Positions 6,983 through 13,568 of a stretch of DNA of 14,593 bases are shown here, in pieces. The stretch comes from Veillonella sp. (GTDB taxonomy: Bacteria; Bacillota_C; Negativicutes; Veillonellales; Veillonellaceae), in NCBI GenBank assembly GCA_018367495.1, contig JAGZGB010000043.1, forward strand, positions 1-14,593, given 5' to 3'. A model generated the notes under the pieces. The model did not search any database. It saw only the letters and a program-made list of their open reading frames with translations, and had not been told where the DNA came from. Made by a program: the position numbers and the translations under genes. Within the stretch, counting starts at the first letter, position 1. The number at the start of each line of letters is the position of its first letter.

Positions 6983-7338
6983 TACATGCGGCCAGCGGCT
7001 TTCATATAATCAATATATTGATTTCCCCATGTTTCAAGAGATGCTAGAACAGTCTTAAACCCTGCTCCCACTTCAGTAAGGCTGTACTCAACCTTTGGTG
7101 GAATGGTGCCGTATACTTCACGGTGTACTAGACCATCATCCTCCATCTGACGTAATGCTCTTGTTAATGTAGCTTGAGTAATAGGATGTAAGCGTCGTTC
7201 TAACTCACGGAAACGCACTGGACCTTCGGCTAATTCGTGCATGATCAACAAAGACCATTTGCCGGCTAATAACTTTTGACTCGTTGCAAAAGGACAGCGG
7301 CCCACTAAATCATGAACATTTACGAGTTGCTCTGCCAT
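6982..7338 (-). CDS. HxlR-family winged-helix transcriptional regulator
   Basis: This 118-residue MarR-like DNA-binding protein is in the HxlR (PF01638) family. Seen: CPFATSQKLLAGKWSLLIMHEL (C15 onward), the HTH stretch RFRELERRLHPITQATLTRALRQMEDDGLV, and the wing YGTIPPKVEYSLTEVG. Family members such as HypR and YodB of B. subtilis sense electrophiles or disulfide stress through a cysteine near the N-terminus; C15 is at the corresponding place. The ATG has AAGGAG at 7 nt. The gene is divergent from an NAD(P)-binding oxidoreductase across 404 bp, a classic arrangement in which the regulator controls its neighbour. Length is normal for the family. Confidence 0.92.
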   Translation of the reverse strand: MAEQLVNVHDLVGRCPFATSQKLLAGKWSLLIMHELAEGPVRFRELERRLHPITQATLTRALRQMEDDGLVHREVYGTIPPKVEYSLTEVGAGFKTVLASLETWGNQYIDYMKAAGRM

Positions 7339-7742
7339 GGTAATTCTCCTTATCTATTAATAGTTAACGTAGAAATTATATGTATCTAACATAATATGTA
7401 TACCTAGATTAATATATCGATTTCACACTAAAGAATGTAATCCTTAATGTAGTTCAAATCATATCACAAATTTTTAGTATTGCAAGGATTTTATAGTATC
7501 TTTTTTTAGTGTACAAAATTTTTTAACCAGTAAATATCATAATTCTATCACTTTTGATCGTACCTATCTAAAATAATTCTACTATTCAAAATATTTGCAC
7601 GCCTATATAATAAGGTCATCAGCTGAATACAATAACAATTGCTGAGTAAACTTTACTAACATGTATATGGATATGAAATACTCAATTACATTTAAAGGAC
7701 TATGCTCTCAATAAAAGAGACTTTCACAAAAGGAGAATCAAC
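7339..7742. other. Divergent intergenic region between the HxlR gene and oxidoreductase
   Basis: This is 404 bp of AT-rich DNA with no coding region. It must hold both promoters and probably the HxlR operator. A TATAAT occurs near 7604-7610 on the + strand without a good -35. TAGTAT is repeated at about 7475 and 7494. No single palindrome stands out as the HxlR site. Confidence 0.5.
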
Positions 7743-8372
7743 ATGAACATTTTAGTAATCGGTGCAAATGGTAAAGCAGGTCATCGTATAGTAGAAAAAG
7801 CCCTCAAAGCAGGTCATCAAGTAACAGGCCTTGTTCGCCGTGAAGGTGCTATTGAAGGAATACCAACCATCGTAAAAGATGCGTTACAATTAACAAAACA
7901 AGAACTAACTCAATTTGACGTAGTCGTAAATGCTACAAGCGCTTTCACACCAGATACGTATCACTTACCAGCAGATTTGACATTATTGCTTGTAAAAGCA
8001 TTAGCTAACACAAATACGCGCCTCATCGCTATAGGTGGTGCAGGCAGTCTCTATGTAGACGAAAATCACACAGTTCAACTAAATGATACACCAGAGTTTC
8101 CTCCAGAATTCCTAGTTCGTTCCAAAACCCATGGTAAATCTGACGATATCTTGCGTAAATTTAGCAATGTAGACTGGACAATGTTTACCCCACCACCAAT
8201 CTTAGATGCAGAAGGCCCTGAATCTAATGACTATGTATTAGGTAATGAAAATGTTATCTTAAACAAAGAAGGCAAACCTTATATCTCATATGCTACATTC
8301 GCACAAATTCTAGTGGATGAAATCAACAATCACAAATTTGGTCGCCAACGCTTTACAGCAGTACAAAACTAA
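7743..8372 (+). CDS. NAD(P)-binding oxidoreductase, atypical SDR / NmrA-like
   Basis: This 209-residue protein opens with MNILVIGANGKAGHRIVEKAL, the GxxGxxG dinucleotide-binding motif of extended/atypical short-chain dehydrogenases (NAD(P)H-binding family, PF13460-like), followed by the R-R pair in LVRREG that often favours NADPH. Later blocks include VVNATSAF, IAIGGAGSLYVDE and VDWTMFTPPPI, in the order usual for YwnB/YesF-type proteins. The catalytic YxxxK of classical SDRs is absent, so it may be a reductase, a sensor or an NAD(P)-binding regulatory protein; the substrate is unknown. AGGAG at 7731-7735 gives a clear start. The divergent HxlR gene suggests induction by reactive electrophiles or redox stress; that is inference. 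Confidence 0.88.
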   Translation: MNILVIGANGKAGHRIVEKALKAGHQVTGLVRREGAIEGIPTIVKDALQLTKQELTQFDVVVNATSAFTPDTYHLPADLTLLLVKALANTNTRLIAIGGAGSLYVDENHTVQLNDTPEFPPEFLVRSKTHGKSDDILRKFSNVDWTMFTPPPILDAEGPESNDYVLGNENVILNKEGKPYISYATFAQILVDEINNHKFGRQRFTAVQN

Positions 8373-8392
8373 GCTATATATTTAGATATACG

Positions 8393-8426
8393 AAAGAACC
8401 GCTAGTAAAAACTAGCGGTTCTTTTT
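8393..8426 (+). terminator. Rho-independent terminator of the oxidoreductase gene
   Basis: A perfect 14-bp stem, AAAGAACCGCTAGT (8393-8406) with ACTAGCGGTTCTTT (8411-8424), has an AAAA loop and ends in five T. It lies 20 bp after the stop codon. Confidence 0.93.
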
Positions 8427-8444
8427 GTGTCTTATTTCATATTT

Positions 8445-8463
8445 ACTGTATTAGTAATACAGT
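8445..8463. repeat. Perfect 9-1-9 palindrome between convergent genes
   Basis: ACTGTATTA-G-TAATACAGT is a perfect inverted repeat. It could fold as a 7-bp stem with a 5-nt loop, followed by CTTTT on the + strand, a weak second terminator. It resembles an E. coli LexA box but the spacing is one base too long, and low-GC bacteria usually use a different LexA site. Confidence 0.5.
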
Positions 8464-8511
8464 CTTTTACACCACATAGTTCCTTAACAAAAGTCTCTAT
8501 GTTAGCGAATG

Positions 8512-9306
8512 TTATCCCAATAATGTTTTCACATCATAGTTAAATTTAGCTGTTGTTTCAGCAGCTGTTTTCTGCCATTCTGTAGGTGCTGTGCCGTCTT
8601 TCTCAAGAAAGAATCCAGAATCAAGATAGCGAATGATGATATAATTAGAATCTTTTTGATCAAATCCATTACCACGAGTAAAATCAATGCCATGACCTGT
8701 ATTGCGCGTTACAATAGCTTCCAATAATGGTAATGTAATGGCGTTCAACGTGATTTTCATATCAGGAGAATCAAAGATTTTTTTTAGAAATGAGCTAGAC
8801 TTTTCTTCCTTGTATACTAAAAGCTTACTAATCGTGCCATTAGATGCACATACTACACGACGGATATCTTTAATAGGAATATCTACCTTACCATTTGAGA
8901 TAATACCGTTTTTAATGATAATTTCTCGTTTACCCATAAAGGAAGAGTCTAATGGCAATTGAAGAGTATCTAAGTTCGCAGGAAAATCTGCGGTCAATTT
9001 ATTTCGAGCAAAGGCTGTAAGAATCGCTTTTGTTTCACGAATGTTGTGACCAGTATTAGATTCTGTGCGGTCCGTATCTAAATCTTGGCCTTCCATATTT
9101 TTCCAATTGTGGTCTCTAAACATAATCGTATAGTTACTATTTGAATTTAAATATCTTGTAAGATATAGCTCATTTACATCTTCAAAATCAATATCAGTGA
9201 TAACCGTACCATTGGCATCTTTACAGAGCACACCATTGTAACTAATTGTTAAAGTACGATCATTACTTTCAAAAACAACAGGATTTGTGTCGAATACAGA
9301 AATCAT
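8512..9306 (-). CDS. Hypothetical protein with apparent internal duplication
   Basis: I do not recognise this 264-residue protein. It has no signal peptide, membrane segment or cysteine/histidine cluster. Two stretches look alike: about 17-105 (TLTISYNGVL, then DIDFEDVNELYL, then a charged linker and the helix ETKAILTAFA) and about 127-203 (EIIIKNGIIS, then VDIPIKDIRRVV, then a charged linker and the helix ITLPLLEAIVTRN). Each is a run of beta strands closed by an amphipathic helix, which is reminiscent of bacterial PH-like domains, though this is pattern reading only. A third beta-rich stretch, YIIIRYLDSGFFLEKDG, ends the protein. AAGGAGAGG just before ATG 9306 supports the start. It is monocistronic by spacing, between the oxidoreductase terminator and the pta terminator. 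Confidence 0.8.
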   Translation of the reverse strand: MISVFDTNPVVFESNDRTLTISYNGVLCKDANGTVITDIDFEDVNELYLTRYLNSNSNYTIMFRDHNWKNMEGQDLDTDRTESNTGHNIRETKAILTAFARNKLTADFPANLDTLQLPLDSSFMGKREIIIKNGIISNGKVDIPIKDIRRVVCASNGTISKLLVYKEEKSSSFLKKIFDSPDMKITLNAITLPLLEAIVTRNTGHGIDFTRGNGFDQKDSNYIIIRYLDSGFFLEKDGTAPTEWQKTAAETTAKFNYDVKTLLG

Positions 9307-9612
9307 AGCCCTCTCCTTTTCACGACTCTAAACACAATTACACTTGTACATATCAAGTGTATTCACGCAAGCATTGATTAAATATATTAATCAAATACTA
9401 TTAATTTAATCATACACCTTCTATACAAGTTTAAACAACTACTATATTTTTCTGACAATCTATCTTCTAAATTAACTTAGAAACACTATATGCTTTCACA
9501 AAGATATTTACAAAAGATATCAAACAATATCTGTATAAAACAAAAAAGCTGATTCCTAAGAATCAGCTTTTTTATATTTCATTGAATCGTTCAAATGAAG
9601 TTATTGTGGAAA
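9307..9612. other. Intergenic region upstream of the hypothetical gene and downstream of pta
   Basis: 306 bp of AT-rich sequence without a gene. It carries the promoter region of the hypothetical protein gene (minus strand, not resolved) and the pta terminator at 9542-9573. Nothing else is supported. Confidence 0.5.
9542..9573 (-). terminator. Rho-independent terminator of pta
   Basis: A perfect 14-bp stem, AAAAAAGCTGATTC (9542-9555) with GAATCAGCTTTTTT (9560-9573), has a 4-nt loop. It is symmetric, with A and T runs on both sides, so it can act in both directions; it lies 40 bp past the pta stop. Confidence 0.93.
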
Positions 9613-10611
9613 TTAGATGCTTTCAACGGCAGCAATAGCTGCAACGTCTACAACGTCTTGAGCGGAGCAACCACGAGAAAGGTCATGAACTGGTTTAGCT
9701 AAACCTTGAATCAATGGGCCAAGAGCGTCAGCACCGGAGAAGCGTTGTACCAATTTGTAACCAATGTTAGCAGCTTGAAGATCAGGGAAAATCAAGATGT
9801 TAGCTTTACCAGCTACATTAGAGCCAGGAGCTTTCTTTTCTGCTACGGAAGGAACGATAGAAGCGTCCAATTGTAATTCACCATCAAATTTGAAGTCAAC
9901 ATTACGTTCTTTCAAGATATTAACAGCTTCAACCACTTTATCTACTTCTGGAGTGGAAGCGGAACCTTTAGTGGAGAAAGACAACATGGATACGCGAGGA
10001 TCAGCCATACCAACAACTTTACGAGCTTTTTCTACAGTGGATTCTGCAATATCAGCTAATTGTTCGCTAGTTGGGTTAGGCAATACGCCGCAATCGGAGA
10101 ATACTAGCATACCATCATCGCCATATTCTTTTTTGCTTGTGAACATGAACATGGAGGAAGATACAGTTTTAAGACCTGGTTTAGTACCTACTACTTGTAA
10201 TGCAGCACGCAATACATTAGCAGTTGGGCAACCGGAACCTGCAACCATGCCATCTACAGCGCCAAGACGAACAAGCATAGCACCGAAGAACAAGCAATCA
10301 CCTTTCATAGTTGCGTCAGCTTTTTCAGGAGTCATACCTTTTTTAGCACGCAATTCTACGAATGTATCAACCATTTCTTGGTAACGATCGTAGTTAGCTG
10401 GATCGATGATTTCAGCACCTTCTACAGATACACCAGCAGCTTTAGCAGCCGCAGCGATTTCAGCAGGGTTACCAACAAGAACAGGTGTTACAAAACCTTC
10501 TTTCAAAATGATTTCTGTTGCTTTCAATACGCGTTCATCTTTGTATTCTGGCAACACGATTTTTTTACCTAATGGTTTTACTTGGTCTTTTAATTTTTGA
10601 ATTAAGTCCAC
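9613..10611 (-). CDS. pta: Phosphate acetyltransferase
   Basis: This enzyme converts acetyl-CoA and phosphate to acetyl phosphate and CoA in the cytoplasm; with acetate kinase (not in this window) it yields ATP and acetate. At 332 residues it is the normal short form without an N-terminal regulatory domain. Family blocks in order: KKIVLPEYKDERVLKA (16-31), GDCLFFGAMLVRLGAVDGMVAG (104-125), ANVLRAALQVVGTKPG (131-146), VFSDCGVLPNPTSEQLADIA (170-189), SFSTKGSASTPEVDKV (211-226), FPDLQAANIGYKLVQRF and the C-terminal GPLIQGLAKPVHDLSRGC. The start codon is GTG at 10611, set by AAGGAGG 8 nt upstream; no in-frame ATG is close. It is monocistronic, with an extended -10 promoter upstream and a strong terminator downstream. 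It would be central for energy gain in a lactate fermenter. Confidence 0.97.
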   Translation of the reverse strand: MDLIQKLKDQVKPLGKKIVLPEYKDERVLKATEIILKEGFVTPVLVGNPAEIAAAAKAAGVSVEGAEIIDPANYDRYQEMVDTFVELRAKKGMTPEKADATMKGDCLFFGAMLVRLGAVDGMVAGSGCPTANVLRAALQVVGTKPGLKTVSSSMFMFTSKKEYGDDGMLVFSDCGVLPNPTSEQLADIAESTVEKARKVVGMADPRVSMLSFSTKGSASTPEVDKVVEAVNILKERNVDFKFDGELQLDASIVPSVAEKKAPGSNVAGKANILIFPDLQAANIGYKLVQRFSGADALGPLIQGLAKPVHDLSRGCSAQDVVDVAAIAAVESI

Positions 10612-10656
10612 GATTTTTGCCTCCTTAACATTGGCTTATGCCATATCAATACTATT

Positions 10657-10665
10657 ATTATAGCA
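10657..10665 (-). promoter_or_regulatory. Extended -10 promoter of pta
   Basis: On the minus strand TGC-TATAAT is a full extended -10 element, without a recognisable -35 at the right distance. It predicts a leader of about 40 nt before the GTG start. Confidence 0.5.
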
Positions 10666-10838
10666 AATTCAACCTATAGGTAAAAGTACAATTTATTTTC
10701 TTAGCCTATTATTCTATTTTTTATACTATGATTTTTATAATAGTAAAAGCTAGGATACAATACTAGTAATAAAATATACCTTGTAATACTGAACTTATAC
10801 TATTTACCTCACTATTTATATATAATTTGGGAGAACTT

Positions 10839-11075
10839 ATGGCCAATACAGAAACGACAATCAACGCAGTTATCAATCCTCAAACTAACGATACTCCTAT
10901 CGATATAGAAAAAACCATCAAAGCACTAGAACACAATAATTTTATAGTCCATTATTTTGAAACAGGCATTGCCGTGACACTGCGTTACGCACCATAGGGC
11001 GTGATGTATTTCTTACATCTGTAACGCCTTAACCATCTACTACAAAAAAATGCGTAACATGCAAACCATGGAGAT
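10839..11075 (+). pseudogene. Decayed LUD-domain (lactate utilisation, DUF162-like) gene
   Basis: An open frame of 52 codons starts at ATG 10839 with GGGAG 6 nt upstream and TATAAT at 10821-10826. It reads as a normal N-terminus, including IEKTIKALEHNNFIVHYFET, the usual start of LUD/DUF162 proteins, then stops at 10997. Beyond residue 42 homology resumes in another frame (RDTALRTIGRDVFLTS, about 10974-11021) and then in a third (NALTIYY, from about 11023); joined, DVFLTS-V-NALT is the conserved LUD motif. So the gene has lost an internal part and carries at least two frameshifts, then fades into the end of the XRE gene. Intact relatives act in lactate oxidation or are of unknown role. Family assignment is from memory of the motif. 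Confidence 0.6.
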
Positions 11076-11083
11076 TATTATCA

Positions 11084-11359
11084 TTAATGAAGTTTTAGGC
11101 TTCTAATAGCTTCGGGTCCGTTCAAAAAATCTTGAATACTCATCTGGCCGAAGCCATTAACAACACGATAAATTGTAGACCATCTAGGGTCAACAGCTCC
11201 ACTTTCAAGATCGCTTATATAAGATTGAGCCAACCCAGACTTATCTGCCAATTGATATTGAGTCATCCCCAATTGTCTACGCCATAATAAAATCAATATG
11301 CCGAGCTTATGTACTTCTTGCCGAATTTGAAGGTCTCTACAACATACGATAGAATTCAT
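11084..11359 (-). CDS. Small XRE-family helix-turn-helix regulator
   Basis: This 91-residue protein consists almost only of an XRE/Cro-type HTH: LGILILLWRRQLGMTQYQLADKSGL, then AQSYISDLESGAVDPRWSTIYRVVNGF at about 19-71, with a short C-terminal tail. The Q-x-x-L-A and S-x-I-S/SDLE pattern is well conserved. The ATG at 11359 has GAGG at 5 nt. A promoter with TTAACC (11417-11422) and TATAAG (11394-11399), 17 bp apart, is visible on the minus strand. No toxin, methylase or prophage gene accompanies it, and its 3' end abuts the LUD relic. Its target is unknown. Confidence 0.87.
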   Translation of the reverse strand: MNSIVCCRDLQIRQEVHKLGILILLWRRQLGMTQYQLADKSGLAQSYISDLESGAVDPRWSTIYRVVNGFGQMSIQDFLNGPEAIRSLKLH

Positions 11360-11393
11360 GACAACCTCTGTCTACTTTCACACTTAACACATA

Positions 11394-11422
11394 CTTATAC
11401 CTCTACTATACGTCTAGGTTAA
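11394..11422 (-). promoter_or_regulatory. Promoter of the XRE regulator gene
   Basis: Minus strand TTAACC (4/6 to consensus) and TATAAG (5/6) are 17 bp apart, giving a leader of about 30 nt. Confidence 0.4.
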
Positions 11423-11700
11423 CATCCTGAATAGTAGCAGTTGAAATGCGATAACATAAAATACATGATAAAAACTAAGATATACATTAGTCCTATAGAG
11501 TCATGTTTATTTGTACATTATATTATGAATAGTTTCATCGTTTCGTGTAATTTTTGTATATATAGAAATTATTAGTACTAAAAATGTACTATTGTTATTC
11601 AAAGAAAGTTTATATTATATAAGTTTTTATAGTTTCTATACATTATTCATACATTATGAATGAACTTGAATAGTAATATTATCAGTCACTATACAAAACA

Positions 11701-11783
11701 AAAAAAAGGACTATACAATTGAACTGCACCCCAAAATTTGGACACAATATTGGGAGGTGCAAATCAAATGTATAGTCCCCTTT
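11701..11783 (-). terminator. Long imperfect hairpin with IS3-like ends, terminator of the GltD-like gene
   Basis: GGACTATACA (11708-11717) and TGTATAGTCC (11769-11778) are the outer, perfect part of an inverted repeat that continues inward with about 24 of 30 positions paired (TTGA, TGCACC and others) to a loop near 11740-11746. On the minus strand the stem ends in a run of T, so it reads as a terminator 47 bp past the GltD-like stop. The inner arms, TGAACTGCACCCCAAAATTT and the opposite TGATTTGCACCTCCCAA, resemble terminal inverted repeats of IS3-family elements from memory, with nothing between them. It could be a MITE or a solo remnant. Confidence 0.7.
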
Positions 11784-11829
11784 GCATATCTCTATAAAGC
11801 AATAAATTATAAACTCATAAGATATAATC

Positions 11830-13182
11830 TTATTTGTTAATACTCTCTTGTGCTTTTTTAATTTCCATATATTTAACCATACCATCAACGGCTTTTTTAG
11901 CTTCGCGCATCGCCAATACTACAGTAGCAGGTTTATGTACAACGTCACCACCTGCAAAGACACCATCGCGATTAGTCATGCCATATGGATCTTCAGATGT
12001 AACGATATAGCCTTTTTCGTCTACTTTCAAATTATTGCCTTCACCGATAAGACGTGCATTTGGTTTGTGACCAGCAGCAATGATGATTTTATCTACAGGC
12101 ATAACTTGGAAGTTACCAGTACCGTGAATACCTGCACCATCTTCGTTAAGAGCCATCACTTCATATTTGAAGCCTTCTACCTTGTCTTTACCTTCTACGC
12201 CTACTGGAGAAGCGAACCATTGGAATTGAACACCTTCGGCACGTGCTTCTTCGTATTCAGACAACAATGCTGGCATTTGTTCTTGGCTACGACGGTACGC
12301 TACTGTTACGGATTCACAGCCTAAACGTACGCATGTACGTGCCGCATCCATCGCTACGTTACCACCGCCGATGATGATTACGCGGTCGCCTTTTTTAACA
12401 GGAATTTGAGCTTCATCAAGCTCACCATTTTCTACGAGTTGTACGTTAGTCAACAAATACATAGCTTGGAATACACCATGTACTTCATCGTTTTCCATGC
12501 GCACTTCTTGAGGAATATGTGTACCAGTACCGATAAAGATAGAGTCGAAGCCTTCAGCAAAGAGTTCGTCCAATGTTTTATCTTGACCGATAAATGTATT
12601 ACATACGAATTTAACGCCTAAACCTTCAAGACGAGCGATTTCACGACGTACAACGGATTTAGACAAACGGAATTCAGGAATACCGAATAAAAGTACGCCA
12701 CCTGGTTCAGATTGTCCTTCAAATACCGTTACATCATAACCAAGTTTAGCGATATCGCCTGCTACGGACAAGCCTGCAGGACCGGAACCTACAACGGCAA
12801 CCTTACCAAGATCTTGTTTAATTTTCTTAGGTTTGCGAAGTTCATTGATACTTTCAAAATCGGCAGCAAAGCGTTCCAATTTACCAATATTGATAGGCGG
12901 TTTCTTCGCCTTATTCATGATACAGTTACCTTCGCATTGGTTTTCGCGTGGACATACGCGGCCACAAATGGATGGCAAGTTTGTACGTTCTGCCAAGATA
13001 TCGTTGGCTAAACCGAAATTACCGTGTGCAATAGCTTGGATAAAACGAGGGATTTCGTTTTCAATAGGGCAACCCATACGGCACAATGGTTTTGGACAAT
13101 TCAGGCAACGTTTCGCCTCAGCGAGCGCTTCCTCCATTGTATAATCCGCATCAAAATGTAGTGGTTTTAATTCGTTACTCAT
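11830..13182 (-). CDS. NAD(P)-dependent oxidoreductase, glutamate synthase small subunit-like (GltD/NfnB type)
   Basis: This 450-residue flavoprotein moves electrons from NAD(P)H through FAD and iron-sulfur centres. The N-terminal cysteine domain has C26, C29, C34, C38 and C73, C77, C83, C87. Then comes the FAD Rossmann motif GSGPAG (132-137), the GGVLLFGIPEFRL block (161-173), the NAD(P) motif GGGNVA (272-277) with R297-R298 nearby, which suggests NADPH, and the closing FAD block GVFAGGDVVHKPATVVLAM. Length matches GltD and the NfnB/SudA group. AGGAGG at 8 nt fixes the start. No large glutamate synthase subunit or NfnA/SudB partner lies beside it, so its electron acceptor is uncertain: a distant GltB, ferredoxin, or another partner. 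Confidence 0.9.
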   Translation of the reverse strand: MSNELKPLHFDADYTMEEALAEAKRCLNCPKPLCRMGCPIENEIPRFIQAIAHGNFGLANDILAERTNLPSICGRVCPRENQCEGNCIMNKAKKPPINIGKLERFAADFESINELRKPKKIKQDLGKVAVVGSGPAGLSVAGDIAKLGYDVTVFEGQSEPGGVLLFGIPEFRLSKSVVRREIARLEGLGVKFVCNTFIGQDKTLDELFAEGFDSIFIGTGTHIPQEVRMENDEVHGVFQAMYLLTNVQLVENGELDEAQIPVKKGDRVIIIGGGNVAMDAARTCVRLGCESVTVAYRRSQEQMPALLSEYEEARAEGVQFQWFASPVGVEGKDKVEGFKYEVMALNEDGAGIHGTGNFQVMPVDKIIIAAGHKPNARLIGEGNNLKVDEKGYIVTSEDPYGMTNRDGVFAGGDVVHKPATVVLAMREAKKAVDGMVKYMEIKKAQESINK

Positions 13183-13216
13183 GGCACATGCCTCCTAACA
13201 AGGATCCAGTACTATA

Positions 13217-13245
13217 CTTATACAGCGTTGCATGTACCTGAGCAA
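13217..13245 (-). promoter_or_regulatory. Candidate promoter of the GltD-like gene
   Basis: Minus strand TTGCTC (13240-13245) and TATAAG (13217-13222) are exactly 17 bp apart, followed by a leader of about 28 nt that includes the AGGAGG site. The -35 is a weak match, so a promoter further upstream is also possible. Confidence 0.4.
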
Positions 13246-13482
13246 TCCGATGAGCCCTCTCACATAGGGATGCCGCCACATGCTGCTAAGATTTATCTTT
13301 TGTAACCATTCGATAGACGTGTGGTCACTGGTCAGACACACACTATTCTATAGTATATTCTAAATTGTGAAAGTCGTAACAGTCAAGCAAATATAACACC
13401 TTTTGTATACGAATATAGCCCCTATTCATGCAAGGATTGCATAGAAACAGAAGATACTGTAACCGCCATTCTTAAGTGTATA

Positions 13483-13510
13483 TTTACATATATATCTATG
13501 CATGTATACT
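13483..13510 (+). promoter_or_regulatory. Promoter of the MalY/PatB-like gene
   Basis: TTTACA (13483-13488) and TATACT (13505-13510), each 5/6 to consensus, are 16 bp apart. The predicted leader is about 50 nt. Confidence 0.5.
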
Positions 13511-13568
13511 GATAATAGATAGAGTAATTAATTTCCACCACATTAACATACACGTATAGAGGTTCACT

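Larger units (their letters stand above)
11360..11829. other. Gene-free AT-rich region between the XRE and GltD-like genes
   Basis: 470 bp with very low GC. It contains the XRE promoter, a perfect 17-bp palindrome ATTCATA-CAT-TATGAAT (11645-11661), and the long hairpin at 11701-11783. The open frame at 11682-11888 on the minus strand merely runs through the hairpin and the end of the next gene, and is not believed. Confidence 0.6.
13183..13568. other. Divergent intergenic region between the GltD-like and MalY-like genes
   Basis: 386 bp without a gene. It contains both promoters, a hairpin GTGTGGTC/GTCAGACACAC at about 13319-13343, the sequence TTGTGAAAGTCGTAACAG (13365-13382) that partly matches a Rex operator, and a perfect palindrome ATGCAA-GGA-TTGCAT (13428-13442). 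No known riboswitch class was recognised. Confidence 0.5.

Noticed and set aside
8446..8462. LexA (SOS) box CTGT...ACAG
   Set aside because: The spacer is 9 rather than 8 bases, it lies between convergent genes rather than at a promoter, and the usual LexA site of low-GC bacteria is different.
9797..10384. Long open frame of 195 codons opposite pta
   Set aside because: It is a shadow frame antisense to a well-conserved enzyme gene, with no homology or ribosome site.
11682..11888. Open frame of 68 codons on the minus strand
   Set aside because: It begins inside the 3' end of the GltD-like gene in another frame and reads through the terminator hairpin.
13183..13400. Possible riboswitch in the leader of the GltD-like gene
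   Set aside because: Some stems can be drawn (for example CCCT/AGGG near 13255-13270), but no known riboswitch core was recognised, and a promoter close to the gene would leave most of this region untranscribed.
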